A DNA stretch of 64,000 bases, taken from NCBI GenBank assembly GCA_003344405.1, contig NOWV01000014.1:885111-949110 (forward strand). The letters are read 5' to 3'. The translations under genes and the position numbers were made by a program. Each line of letters begins with the position of its first letter. Within the stretch, counting starts at the first letter, position 1. The stretch comes from Trichoplax sp. H2 (Eukaryota; Placozoa; Uniplacotomia; Trichoplacea). The notes under the pieces are model-generated. The model worked only from the letters and a program-made list of their open reading frames with translations. It did no database searches and was not told the DNA's origin. Below are positions 48,401 to 62,100 of this stretch, in pieces.

Positions 48401-50052
48401 TATACTTTGTGCATTAATGTATATTAAAATGAGTATACGTTAATAGATGATCATATCCTCTTCACAAAATTAATAGCGATATTCTTAAAGAAGAAATGAT
48501 TTTAGTTTGTTACAGCATAGAATATTCGCCTAGAGCATCTTTTAAAAATCATGGCATCCCATCATTTTTATTGATAATTTATAATTGATTTAATTGCCAT
48601 TGTTTTGCTCAGGCTATGTTCACCAAGGCCTAAAAGAGGTTCTGGCTTTAACAATAGCAATTAATTTTAATTTTTTAATGTAATAAGTGAACATGAAAAA
48701 ATATTTTTACCGCTTTTGTTGCTGTATTTGCTATAGCCTTAAATTATATGCTGTCCTGAATCTTACTTATTCCTAACGTTATGTAGAATGGCGGGATTTA
48801 CGAAATAAAGCGATATACATGCTCATCGAATCAGGCCGTATAAACCAGCATTTATATAGCAATTTAGTATAATATATATTCATGGTTTTTGTTTCTGGAT
48901 TTCGCTTATTGATGGATTGTTCAAATTATTTCGGCGGATCATATTATTAATCTGCTAAAAAAATTCAAAATCTTACATTAAACAACAAAGACTCATTGAC
49001 TAGTTCGTAAATTTACGATCGAAATTGCACGGATTGTGTTTGTACGAAATATGCAGATAATTTTATGGTTAAATTTTCATGCATATACAATGAAGAATAT
49101 ATCGAGCACTATAATCAGCTGTAAGATGTAGACATAATCCTTAAGTACAATACTATTAAGAGCCCGAATGCGTGGATTTAGGAAAATTTTTAGATCACTA
49201 AGCAAATTTCTGATAGGCAGTCAGCAAATGACCGTTCTTATACTGTAAACGTATCCAAATTTCGTACAAAGTTTCATTCAAACAGAAACTGGGTATAGAA
49301 ACCTTACAATTTAAAATAATTCAGAATTTTTATCGTATTGAACCAATTGTTTATAAAAAGAAGTCCATATTATTTGCTATGATAGGTTTGTAATGTTACT
49401 GAAAACGAAATGGTATACACCCAGCATTGATTTTAAAATAGGTAAAAAATTAATTAATTATGATTCATTAGAGCATAAGGTTGTTTTTGTCAGCAATGTA
49501 ATGAGTGAATGAAGTGGAGGATTCTCCTTATGTTTGTAATTCTGCGTAGTTAAATAATGCATTTCAATAATTACAGACTAAGTCAGATTTTCAAAGGAAA
49601 GCTGATCAAAAGCCACAATCAAGACCGTTTTCTTCAATCGCAATGCTCCATAATTAATGAATTTTTCAAGCCAATTTCCTATCGTTTCTTGCCAGATATT
49701 CAGGCATAATGCTTATGATGTCACACCTTCAATTCTGTATAAATTTAATCAAAATTGCTAGCATTTTGATCCTTTCGATAATGATCAAATCGATTACAGG
49801 TAACTCCCAAAACTTTAAACAGAGTAGATCTTTGTTCGATTCAAATAGGCATAATACTCGTAGGTGCATGTTTGACGGAAGTTAAAATAAATCTTCACGG
49901 TTATTGAAATTAAGGGTTGCGATAAACATTCTATAATTTACATTGTGTTTAGTATTACATTTATAGTTGAATATGTAGAAGTAATTATATGTCATCTTTG
50001 TTATCAATTTTCAAATCTATTCTAGTAAATTAAAGTTATGATTCTCTTTTAG
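45467..50052. other. Region between Artemis gene and first LRR exon
   Basis: About 4.6 kb with no supported exon. The 5' exon(s) of the LRR gene should lie here. Candidate starts MRKYLLGFVK (near 45571) and MKKYFYRFCC (near 48692) are hydrophobic and near possible donors, but neither joins in phase to the exon at 50053 without creating a stop. They are not called. Confidence 0.45.
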
Positions 50053-50170
50053 GAAACGTTAAATTATGTCCAGAGTTTTGCGTTTGTGATTCCAGCATAT
50101 TGCAGTGTAAACATGCTAGTATCAACAAGATTCCCGTAATAAATTCCTCACCAGATAAATATTTAGAAAT
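50053..50170 (+). CDS. LRR gene: N-terminal cysteine cap (LRRNT) exon
   Basis: The exon encodes KLCPEFCVCDSSILQC followed by INKIP and an LRR-like end. This is the CPxxCxC(x)nC pattern of LRRNT caps found on secreted or surface LRR proteins. It begins in phase 1 after a TTTTAG acceptor, so at least one upstream exon with the signal peptide must exist. It ends in phase 2 like all later exons. Confidence 0.85.
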
Positions 50171-53100
50171 GTAAGTTTATATAACAATTCTATTGGAACT
50201 ATATCTACAGCTGTTAATGGGGCCATTTCTGAAAAAGAATAAAAGATAAATTTAAATCTAAAAATTGTACGTGATATTGTTAGTCGTTACTAGTATATTT
50301 TTAATAACATAACTAAAATTATTACTACCAATCCTTTATTTATTACATTACTTTGCATAAGACTAGATATGTCCTATATTATGAATGCAATTGATAGTCA
50401 GAACGGATTAATGAGATACATACCCTAACTTATTCATTTTGCCATCACAGCAATAGCAATTAGCTTAGCTTCCTTTGCGTCCTTGGCACAATTAAACTAA
50501 ACTGGGAAATTATTGATACTAGGTTAAAAATTATATAATACCAGCGGAAATACGTTCCATGCTTATAATTACTTATCTTACTTCTCTGGAATTTCGCTAT
50601 AAAGCTAAGATATTTTGCTTCTAATATCACCATAATAGTCCATACTAACTTATGAGATGTATTTTAATTTATTTTATTATACTATACGTCGCGCGAAACT
50701 CAGTTTGTTCACATTTCTATCATTGAAATACTTAAAAGTGCTACATTAAAAATAGTCAGCAATGCAACGCGAACAAAGTCTGAATCGTCTTAAGACTTGA
50801 TATATAGTAGCATCACTATGCTTATATGATCTTTGGTACATCTAATCGAAATAAAATAAATTTATACTGATCCAGTATACTACTAATGTTTATTATTTCG
50901 GCTTTCTTTTCTAACGCTTTTACCGTAAGTTTGTACTAGTAAGACTGAACATCGGCAGGCATAAAAATTAACCCTGGCAATAATAATAGACAATAACTGA
51001 TAGTATTCCCAGATTATAAGATGCTATATAGAATTATCATGGAAACATGGCATTATTATATCCCTATCCTTTACAGTAAACTTCATTTATGATTTTAAAA
51101 TTGATTTTTTGCTATAGATTATAAAGTGTAATTAATAAAGATTTTACCAGGTGTATTAGCATACATCTTCACAACATTTTATTATTATTAATGATGCCCT
51201 AAATCAATAGGACTTCACATAAAATTTAAAATGGAAGCTCTATAAATTAAACATTCCATTTTTTCATTAATTCTTGCTTTTATTTAGGAGTATGTATGAA
51301 AATAGCATTAAAGTCATTAACCAAACCGACTTTATAATTTATCCGAATTTAGAAATCATGTAAGTAATTGAATACAGTGATACATATTTGTTAAAGTGAT
51401 AAGTAGTTTTCCATACCGACAAGATTTTATTAATTAACTGAAAGCTTTGATCTAATGTGCTAATTATTCATATAAAAGAGACCTAAGCAGTAACGGACTT
51501 GAAACGATCCAGCCTAATACATTTTGTCGAATCAGTGGGCTTCTAGAATTGTAAGCTCTTTATTTAATGCTTAATTATGATGTGCCTTAAGAAATATATT
51601 TAACTTTTCCTGATAGCTATAATAAGTGCGAAGACAAATTTAATTAGCTAAAGTGATCAAAGATATTTATATGAGCGCAATTTCTAACAAACTGAACCGA
51701 TTTAATCTAATAATAAAGGTACTTATCGTTCAACCAACTAGGAGAACTAAATAGCTCTAGCTTTAATTGCCTCAAGACTCTAAACGTTTTGTAAGTGATA
51801 ATGGATACTTTACAATGCTATTGTAACTTCACTAAAAAATATTAAAGGTAATATTATTTAATGATGGTCCATCTTTCGCCAAAATAAATAATTGATTACT
51901 CATGCTGATTCCAAACAGTGCAGTAAGTTATTAACGTAGCATCTAAGTATCATATTTCGGCAGTTTAATAGTTTATTTTCAGTTACGGACTGGTTTTACT
52001 GTTATATTAGTTCAAAGACTGCATTTCCTCGTATTAAATATCCTCAAAGTAAGAAATCACTTATGATCAAGCGAACACCAAAACAATAATTTAATATTTA
52101 AATTGAGTGTTACAAAACGGCTCTTCGACAAGATAATGTAATGTACAATCAATAAGTCGATTCCCTAAACTACGTATCAGGAAGCAATATCTACCCTGTC
52201 AGGAAGACTTTTCCTATACTAGTAGACTACATAAAGACTTAGACACCTCGTATTTTACGTTAAACACTAATCTCAAGAACTCCCTTTATTATGCGATATA
52301 CCGTATTTTTATACTCATTTACAATAGTTAGACATCCTAGTTAGTAATGTTAACGTTGAAACCTTCTAATGAATCAAAAGCTAATTTTATCTTCTGGTAT
52401 CTAATGAAGACAACAGTATATATGAACAGAGGCATCTAATGACTAAATACAAAATAGTCAGATTACAATATATCCTATCCCGGAATATTTCGATGATAAT
52501 CTACAATTTACCATAAGTAAGTTATACTCACAGTGATTTGAATTGTAACAAGATTATTCTGGATTTTATCAATTTCAGTATGCTATATGTATGTATATGT
52601 ATCACTACCATAAAAGCTAATACTCTATCACATATCTGAATCAAAATCTCACTAAATAAGGGTAAACCAACAAAATTATCCTAATATAGATATTTCGACT
52701 ATAATCTCGATATTACAGTGTATAACAACACTGTAACATTGAGACTTATTACTCTCATACTGTTGATGGAGCACGTATATATATATATCAAGCATGTAGA
52801 TAGGTTAAAATGCTATGCAAATGATAAAAGAGACGTATTAATGATATTTATTTGATATTTAAGGTAAATAATTTCAATAATATCGATAATTTTATTATAT
52901 CAATATGAACACGCATCAGATTATAATCACACATGAACCAAAAGAAATGATCTTCATTTTTGTTTATACTCGTATACTAGATTCAAAAGGGTGAATTAGT
53001 GAGATTTTATTATTGCTTCTATAGTTAGTGCTATAACAGTTTTCAGCTTGACTTTCTTTGGAATAGGAGCCTTGCAGTTGCTGAATTAACCGAAATTCCA

Positions 53101-56100
53101 GAAGATTTCTTTTGTTTGTTTCCTGAATTACAAGAATTGTATGTTAACAAAATTTCTTCTTAGCTTTAATTCTCTCCTAGTTAGCCTTCAATAGGAATGA
53201 TTCGGGTTCTCTTTTAGGATATATTATGGGAATTATTTAAAGGAAATACGCAATAATACCTTCGCCTGCCTTACCAAATTGACGTCTTTGTATGTTTTAA
53301 AAAGAATTGCTTTCCAAAATTTGTTAGCGTAGATTTATTAATACAGTAAGATTGTTTAAAATTTAATTTCCATCCTAGTAAATAAATTTTCGATTCTCAT
53401 CTGATTGAGAGCCATTAAGAATAGCAGATATCATGCCTAAAAAATTTTCCGTAATTATAGCTTATTAAAGATATTTTCTGATATGACTGCTTATCGTCGA
53501 TTACTTCAAACTGATAATAACATCAAAGCAAGAATTATAGTTATTGATATTGTAGTAATTTCATTGGCTTTAATCAAAGACAGATTCTTATATTATTTTT
53601 CCTGATGTAATTTGCAAAAGATTTAGTTAGCTTAAATAGAATATAAAATTAAGTTAATATGATATAATAATAGCCAGATAAATTGCGATAATAAATAAAT
53701 ACTCTATTGGGCTGAAATTATTTCTCCTATTAATAATTAAATTATTTAGCTATTATTTTTAAATTTGAATTCTATCACAGAGATTTAGCAATGAATGAAA
53801 TCTCCTACATTGCGAGGGACTCATTCAAAAGTTTAACTTCGCTCTCGGAAATGTATGATCTAGATTCACAATTTTATAAACTATCTTAATGATATCAGCT
53901 TCTTGGTTAAATAGCTATTATTGCATAAAATATTACGATAACTAATATCAATAATTTCTAGATATCTGTCATATAATATTTTAACTTCCTATAAAGAAAG
54001 CCTCTTTGGAAAAAATACCAATTTAAAATACTTGTAAGTGAGGTCTGCTTAGCCCAAAAGCTGTGACGACATTTAACATACTGTATTCAACTTAGCAACT
54101 TAGCAACAAAAGAGAAACGAATGCTTGTTAAGTCAAAACCTTCTAGTTTCTATGATATCGTACTTATTATTATATGAATACCTTCATAACTATCGATTTA
54201 GCCACAATAGAAGTACTTTAGTTTTACCACAGTGTAAATGTAAGATTAAAAAGTTATTAACATTGCAATATATAGTAATAAATGTTTTAAATATTAAAAT
54301 ATTCTCAGGTATCTTCACTTTAATTTAATCGAAGAGGTTGGAAGCTCAAGCTTCTGCGAATCGGAAGCTTTAGTCAACCTGTAAGAATTCTGTATTTTAT
54401 AGGATTTTTTAGTATGATCTATAGTTTAATGATTTCTTTAACGATTTATTTTTGAAGAGGTAGACGTTTGACTAATATGAATTTCTATTCTTGCTAACTT
54501 TACATAAGATATCTGCATGGTAATAAGTTAGAAGATATCAACAATCAGACCTTAGGTTGTTTAAAAAAATTACAAATATTGTAAGTTCTAGGCTTAAATA
54601 AATGTACGAACATTGTCATACTAAGTATTTCGAATAATTTTTAAGCATACGGTGCGAAAAATAACAGCTTTCAGAAAAGTAATAGTAACCTATTTACAAG
54701 ATGTCTGTAATCTAGATTTTATGCCATTGGCAATTTTAGGAGAATGTTGAACATTTCTTTCTTGCTATATGCGGTAGGGATATTTCGTTAAATCCAATCA
54801 AAACTATTCACCCTAATTCTTTTTGTGGTATGCAACGCTTACATACCTTGTAAGTATTATAAGAAGAATGAGCGTAATTTTAATTGAATTACTTATTTAC
54901 TGATATTTCGTTTTGTAATTCATCTATTTGAGATTTTATTGGTCAATGCTTTAGTTTATATTCTTTTATTTCACGTAGAAACATGAAAAAAGTTGATTTA
55001 ACGTACATCAATAAAAATGACTTCAACTGCTTGGATAACCTTCAGACCTTGTATGCTTTTATAGTATATGAAAACATAGAAATGAGATATTGCTACAAAC
55101 TATAAAGATTAAATATTAAATAGCATACCGTAGTATATCTATTCATACTTTGTTTTAATTATTCTACAAAGAATTAAGATGCCTTAATTGAATATATTTA
55201 TTGATAAGAACTTAACTAGGTATCATTCATCATAATAAAGATTATATTATTCATAATTTCTCCTTGTTGAATGTCAGAAATTTACAGGGCAGTGCTATTA
55301 AGAATATAGAAAAAGACTCATTCTGCCATACTCCAGGATTGAGCAGCTTGTACGAATTTCAAAGAATAGATATTAAAATTTTGGAGTTATGCGAGCATAT
55401 GACTAAGCGCTAGCCTACTATACAAATTGTTTGAGATATTTTAATGGCTGCCATTGTAAAACGAGTTATTGCAAAACATAGTTTGTAACAATCTATTTTT
55501 AAAAGATATTGTAACTTTAGATTCGTGCAGATATATTATCAGGACTTCCATTTAGCCTAACAAAAACTAATCTATATATTTTTGTAATGATTATAATTTA
55601 CTCTCCTAATCTTAGGACCATAGAAAGATGCGAACTTGATGAAATAAGAAAGGATACCTTTGCTTGTTTAACAAAATTGGAAACCTTGTAGGTTCTGAAC
55701 GGTTATCTAGCGAGACCCCATTAGTACAAATTTATGTTAATATAATATGCAAAGAGATAACTTATACCTAGATCGTAGAGGTCTAAAAATAACGTTTCAT
55801 TTATGTATCGATTAAAGAAAAATAGGAATGAATAAGATCTTGAATATAGAACCAAAATCCTTCCAACAGTTAAAAAGTTTGAAGAATCTGTACGTCTTTG
55901 TCAACGTTAACAGTATCTAATTCTTTTTTGGATTACTGTACTTGAGGATTATTTCTAACGGCAAAGATTAACATATCCGTTTTCCGCACCTAATTAATTC
56001 GCAGGTATCTGAATGACAATAACCTTAAACATATATCCAACGCGACCTTCTTCGGATTGAAAAGTTTAACAGTGCTGTAAGTTTACTGTTTATTGTTAGT

Positions 56101-59100
56101 GATACAAAGAAAAAATCATTAGTTATTTTAGTGCTTATATCGTAGTTACAAATTAGGTGATTAAAACGATAAAGAAAAGTAAATATAGATACAAAATTAG
56201 GCGATATCAACCAAGATCATGAGTTTCTAACAAGAAATAACAATAAATTCACTAATTAAAAGTTACAAAAATTTTTGGATATTACGACTTTGGGGTTTGC
56301 CAAATACATCCGTTTACCAAGTTTTACGTAATTAAAGTTAATGTCGATGTCATAATATATAGTGTTACCTTTGAATTTGAATGATATAACTTATATCGAA
56401 ATAATAATTGCATTTAGCTAAAGTGCATTCTTATTTTCCGTCTATCCAGCTAGTGATTAGTTGAGTATAGCTAATTAGCTATTTCTAACACTTATACAAC
56501 AATTACCGATAGATATCAATTAGAGATAATTTAGTCGACGAACAGAATTAATATGATCTCTAAATATTTTTAGTATAATACAACCTTTGCTAAAGGTAGT
56601 AAATTACAACCTATTTTGCTATAAAATAGCATCTAATATGTAAATCTCTCTTTGATAACATATTACTAAGTTCAATATTTTTATATTCTGCAGTAATGTA
56701 GGTGTTAATAGCATATACTCAATTCCTGCGAATACATTTTGCCATACCTATAATTTGTTGCAGTTGTATGTATTATATCTACTCGTATACCTGCTTTTAA
56801 TTCGAAATTTTTTGTTACGAAAATTGATGTTACACTTCGATTACTTACGATATTGCCCTTTTTTAACTTATAACTTTATGATTTTAAGTTATTTGTATCG
56901 ATTATTTTCAGGTACTTAACGCAGAATTTCATTAGCGATATTTCTAGCGAAACATTCAAATGTCTCTATCGCTTACGAAATCTGTAAGTAGTTTCCTTTG
57001 AGGATGTATGATCTTGCTGTCGGGCATTAGTTGCTTAGCACACAGTATCTGAAATATTTTCTTATTTCACAATATTTGATATTTTATTTAAATTACAGAT
57101 TTATCAGTATCAATTCTATTGAATCTCTTGAAAAGGGCTCGTTCAAGTATTTAAAAAGTTTATCAAATCTGTACGTTTTTAACTACTAGAAACTTCTTAA
57201 AATCTTTGGCAGTCTATCATTATGGTAATGTTTTAACTTAAATTAGTTCAAATGTACCTGGCTAAGTTTTACTTCCGCTACTAGGCACATGAATTCAAAC
57301 AGCATTTCAAATATCAGTGTCGGTGCATTTCAGGGTCTTGCATCAGTAACGTATATGTAAGCGTCATATATATATTAAATTACGATATATAAAACGCGCG
57401 TATTGATGTTATTTGCAGATATTAACCTTAAAGGTAAATGGGAATTTACACGTTTCTAGGGATTTTTCAGATAATCTAATTCCTGAATTATTTCCATTTC
57501 GAAATATAAGCTTGCTATCCACACTGTATGTAAATTTATTTGTTCAAGAAAACACTATCGTTTAGTGTGAATTTATAGGCTAATATCAATTGCAGTTTCC
57601 TGTAGCGTAGCTGATGTGGGTTTTCCACGTAAGTTTAGTAATATATTTGGAAGCTAACTTAGCATAATTCAATTTTAATAAAAATAGTATTCTGGATGAA
57701 AACATTGTTACATCTATTGAAAATAATGCATTTGAAGGCACAAATCAGCTGCAGAAACTGTTTGTATAAAAATACCTAAAAATTAAGTGGCAATACAGAT
57801 CTTGTATTGAATTTACTTATTTATTCTTTTAGCTTAATTTAATGTTTTATTTCACACCTATATAGGTCCATAAATACGAATAAAATTTCTGTAATTGACT
57901 CTTTTGCTTTGAAGGATCTAACAAAGCTTAGAGAATTGTAAGTGTGCAATTACCTTTGAGAGGCTCATTATGTTTATCAGTTTATGTTGCCTATTAATTA
58001 TTTGATCGGGTAAAGCCTATTCGGGTAAAAAGTCTATATTGTCATTACTTTCCTTGCTGAAGTAAAATATCTGTAACTTTACGAGTTATTATAGCATATG
58101 CTTAAATCTATCCTAATAGGTAATATATGTTAACCTTAACTTATGTTTTATATCAGTAAAATAGGCCATAATTTGTTGGTTTAGTGCTTTTACGATACGT
58201 AAAATAGCTCAGTTGTGTATTGATATACTTTATGTCGAATTAAATTATCAGATACTTTCGTTATGGCGGATCATTTAGTCTGATATTCATGGAGTACTAC
58301 TGTATTCTTCGGTACTAAAATCAATAAGGTTTAATCTGTATTAATCTTGCACATTAGTAAAAATTCTTAAGTATGTGGATTGACCTTATGAATTGCCTAA
58401 ATTAGAAAACTTAGCGGAAATCCTTTAAGAAATTTTTCTGGTTTATTCTTACCTGACAGTATCAACATGACATCTTTGTAAGTGTTAGCAGCTACGCTAA
58501 TCTAGGTATGTGCATAGACTTAGTATTTGAATAAATCACACTAATAGATTTGTAACTTGATACCTAGCGAGCTTTCAAGTCTTAATATTCATCAATTCCG
58601 CCAGCTAAATATAACTGGTACAACAAATATTTTGTAAGTTCAGTTAGAGTACTAATTTGAATCGTCTATCTATTTCTAATGCTATTGAATATGGTAAGGG
58701 CAACAAGTTATACAATAAGGCTACCGAACAAATTTGGATTTTAATTGCTTTATATTCTGTTGATCTATCGCTAATAACTGATAGCATTTTGTATATATGT
58801 TTACGAGTAACATAACGAGATTCGTCTATATGAAGATTATAATCTCAATAAATGGTTGAATTTTATCATCAGAGATCTGTCTTCGAATCACATGGATGAT
58901 CTTACCAGATTTCAATTTTGTGATTGTTTAACCTTGTAAGTTTATCATTAGAGATTTATTTCTTTACAATTGCATTTTGAAAGCTAGTAGAACGCTTTAG
59001 AACTCTAGCAGTTCTAGTAACGCTAAATTATTGTCTGAGGAATACATAGTTAAGCCTCAAACTCGACAGGAAAATAAATTCCCTTCAAATTTGAAACAGC

Positions 59101-62100
59101 TTTCACTTTTAGCATTAAGCTAGTTTGAAAGTTTCTTCATTAATACAAGTTATAATACGCTATATTTCAGAAATCTTTCTCAAAACAAATTGGCATATTC
59201 TAGAAAGATGAATTTTTCGTCGTGGCCATCGTTAACACAACTGTAAGTTACGGTTAAATACTTGTATCTTGCGTAAATGATTTTATTTAATCTGAGTTAC
59301 TTGCGACGGAACTCACGGTGTTACTTACAAGGGAATAATATCAGCATTATGCTTTCCTGATTCGGATTTCAGCGATTTATCGAAAAACAGATTTAAAGTC
59401 ATTGATTGGCAGACATTTTTAACGCTAAAGTTTCCTCAAAAGTTGAAGATAATGTTTGTATCAAAACTTTTGCATGATTATCATCTCTTAACATGTACAA
59501 TTGAATGCAAGGACGGCACTATATACCACACAAACTATTATCGGTACCCCAGTTTCATTGCACTACAGTGAAAGATTGAAAGAATCGCTATCGATTAGTA
59601 TACTGTTGTCACGAAAGTTATCTTCGTGGCATATACTTTATTTCTATGTTACGTTCTATATATGTTTGTATCTCAGAAATGTTTTACGGTTTCCTTAATT
59701 GTAATCTTAGTGGTTAACAGTTAATATCCTTAATTTAGGATTACATAGACTAAAATAGTAATTGACAACCAGCTAAACTGGATTATATCTATCACCTCCA
59801 AGTTGTTAAGGTTCAAAGTACAATTCCTAAGTTTATAGGAAATGTCATAATAGGATAGCTTTATGTGTATCTGTTAAACTAATAATAAGCATTGATTATT
59901 TTAATACTGTTACAGTAAATTTAATACGATTAAACTGTATCTAATTGGTACAGATAGAATCTCTTTAGGATATTAATTTGGTTAATTTCTAATAGACGAG
60001 GTGACTTTTGTAGCTAAACCGATTTTAGGTCCGAAACCTATATAAACGGCGAGTTCGCCAACAATAAATTAGATTGTGATTTTCTATTAAGTCTTGAAGG
60101 TCTCCCTACGTTGAACCCTATCTGCCTTGGAATACCAATTGTCTGGTATTCCAAATAACTGTAGTAAAGGGTAGAAGTCACTCTCTTAATACTTGTTGCA
60201 AGATAGGGTTAATCCTAATTCCTAACAACTGTATACGCAGTACTTTCCATAGTAAATAACATTTTTAAGGCAAAATTTTGCTTCCGAATTGAGTCTCTAA
60301 AAACTGTCAAAGACAAGCTTTGCCTTTATGGATATGAACATTTTAACGATTTAAGTATTAGAATTAAGTTCTGTGCTACTTAAATACTGTTCTACTGCGT
60401 CATTAAAATAATTTTTTTAAGTAGAGATTTAAGTTTGATTGTCTATTCTAAACGATGCATTCTAAAACGTAATTAAGTGACACTCGATCCTAAAGATCTT
60501 ACTTAATTAACAGTTTGTTATTACTAGACATTGATATGAAACTTACAGTTACGAATTTTTTCTAAAATCAAGTCAAAAGACATGAAAAGTACTCTTATCT
60601 CCGTAATCTTACTAGGAATCTATCTGAAAATCTCTTGCAATTGATCCATGCAAGAACATTCTCAACAATGCCGACTTTGGAACGGTTGTAAGTAGCTTTA
60701 TCCTATAGTATATATTACAATAAAATTAGAATTTTAATTTATTGTATTTTACGAATCTTCTCGATAAAGATAAATATATAATATTTTACCGAAAACGCCT
60801 TCAAAATATTTTTTTGATCAAAACTTATATTAATCTCTCGTAAAGGTATTGTCAATCAAATGAATTGAAGGAATTGAGTTTCCTAAGATCTTTGTCAGGT
60901 CTTAAATACCTGTATGTAAAACATTAGGCTAATAAGTACATATTAAGGCCATTATCTATATTATGTAAAAATATTTTATACGTGTGGTGTGTGCCTATAG
61001 CAGTACATAGTCCGATATACGAGTACAGAAAGTGAGGATTTGTAAAAATCATAAATAAGGCACGTGAACATAATACGAACGACGAGTGCACTGCATATCT
61101 TTAGAGGGCGTATTTACAAACGTTCGAGTACGCTTATTCACGTTATAAATTCATGATGAGCGATAAAAAATTGCCACAAGCTAAATTTTTCAGCAGAATA
61201 GTAATACCAATTCTAGTGTTTTATAGATACTGTATAAGATTTTAAAAAATGGCTCAAATGCTAACATTTACTTACTGTAATCAAAGCTCTCTAGTTGATA
61301 ACGAAATTATTACATTGAATAAAGAAGACTTCGCCAATTTAACGCAACTTGAAGAATTGTAAGCTATGCTTGTAAATTTCAAACATTGTAAATGCAATTG
61401 ATTTTAAAATATGAAAAGGGAATATGTGAATTTGCCGAGTAAATATATAATTATCGCGCAACGACATGATATTTTCTAGCCTATTTCTCTTCAGGTTTTG
61501 AATACTGTGATATTCTTATTCTATAAAAAACTCTGCATAATAGTACAAAAGATTTACTTCCGGCCAGCTGATGCCAAAATATCAGCACAAATTACTAATT
61601 CATATACATAACAGGATATTACGGTAGTATTTTACCGTGTATGATTTTCTTAGATTTTTAGACAAAAATTTTATTAAAGCTATGACCAATGACTACTTTA
61701 CAAACACTAGGCTGCAAGTGCTGTAAGTGCTTTTCACTTCTACAATTAGATTTGCAATAGATAAATTATGCAATCCAATGTACGTAGACTATATTGAATT
61801 CTATAAATAAAATTTACTATATGCTGCTGCCACAGATCACTAGCGAAGAATGATATTCACACAATAACGAATGCTTTCCATGGTTTGTCGTCTCTCAAAA
61901 CCCTGTAAGTGGCAATTTGCATAATAGGAATTTTCTATCTAGTAAACCAAGCTGAGATAAAAAGAATGTTTATAAACCCCAATAGATTGTAAGTTAATAA
62001 ATTGCAGCACTCCAAAGGGTCAGTGTTGGTTTGCAAGCTGGCTTTGATAGCCTGTGTAGATATATTGAATAATGGAATACTTAGGCTAGCAAGGTCACTA

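Noticed and set aside
59501-59698. A 65-codon frame ending in a hydrophobic stretch, considered as a membrane anchor for the LRR protein.
   Set aside because: It is out of phase with the LRR exon at 59373 and has no suitable acceptor.
61913-61990. A possible further LRR exon before GTAAGT at about 61988.
   Set aside because: All tested acceptors give an in-frame TGA and no LRR pattern.
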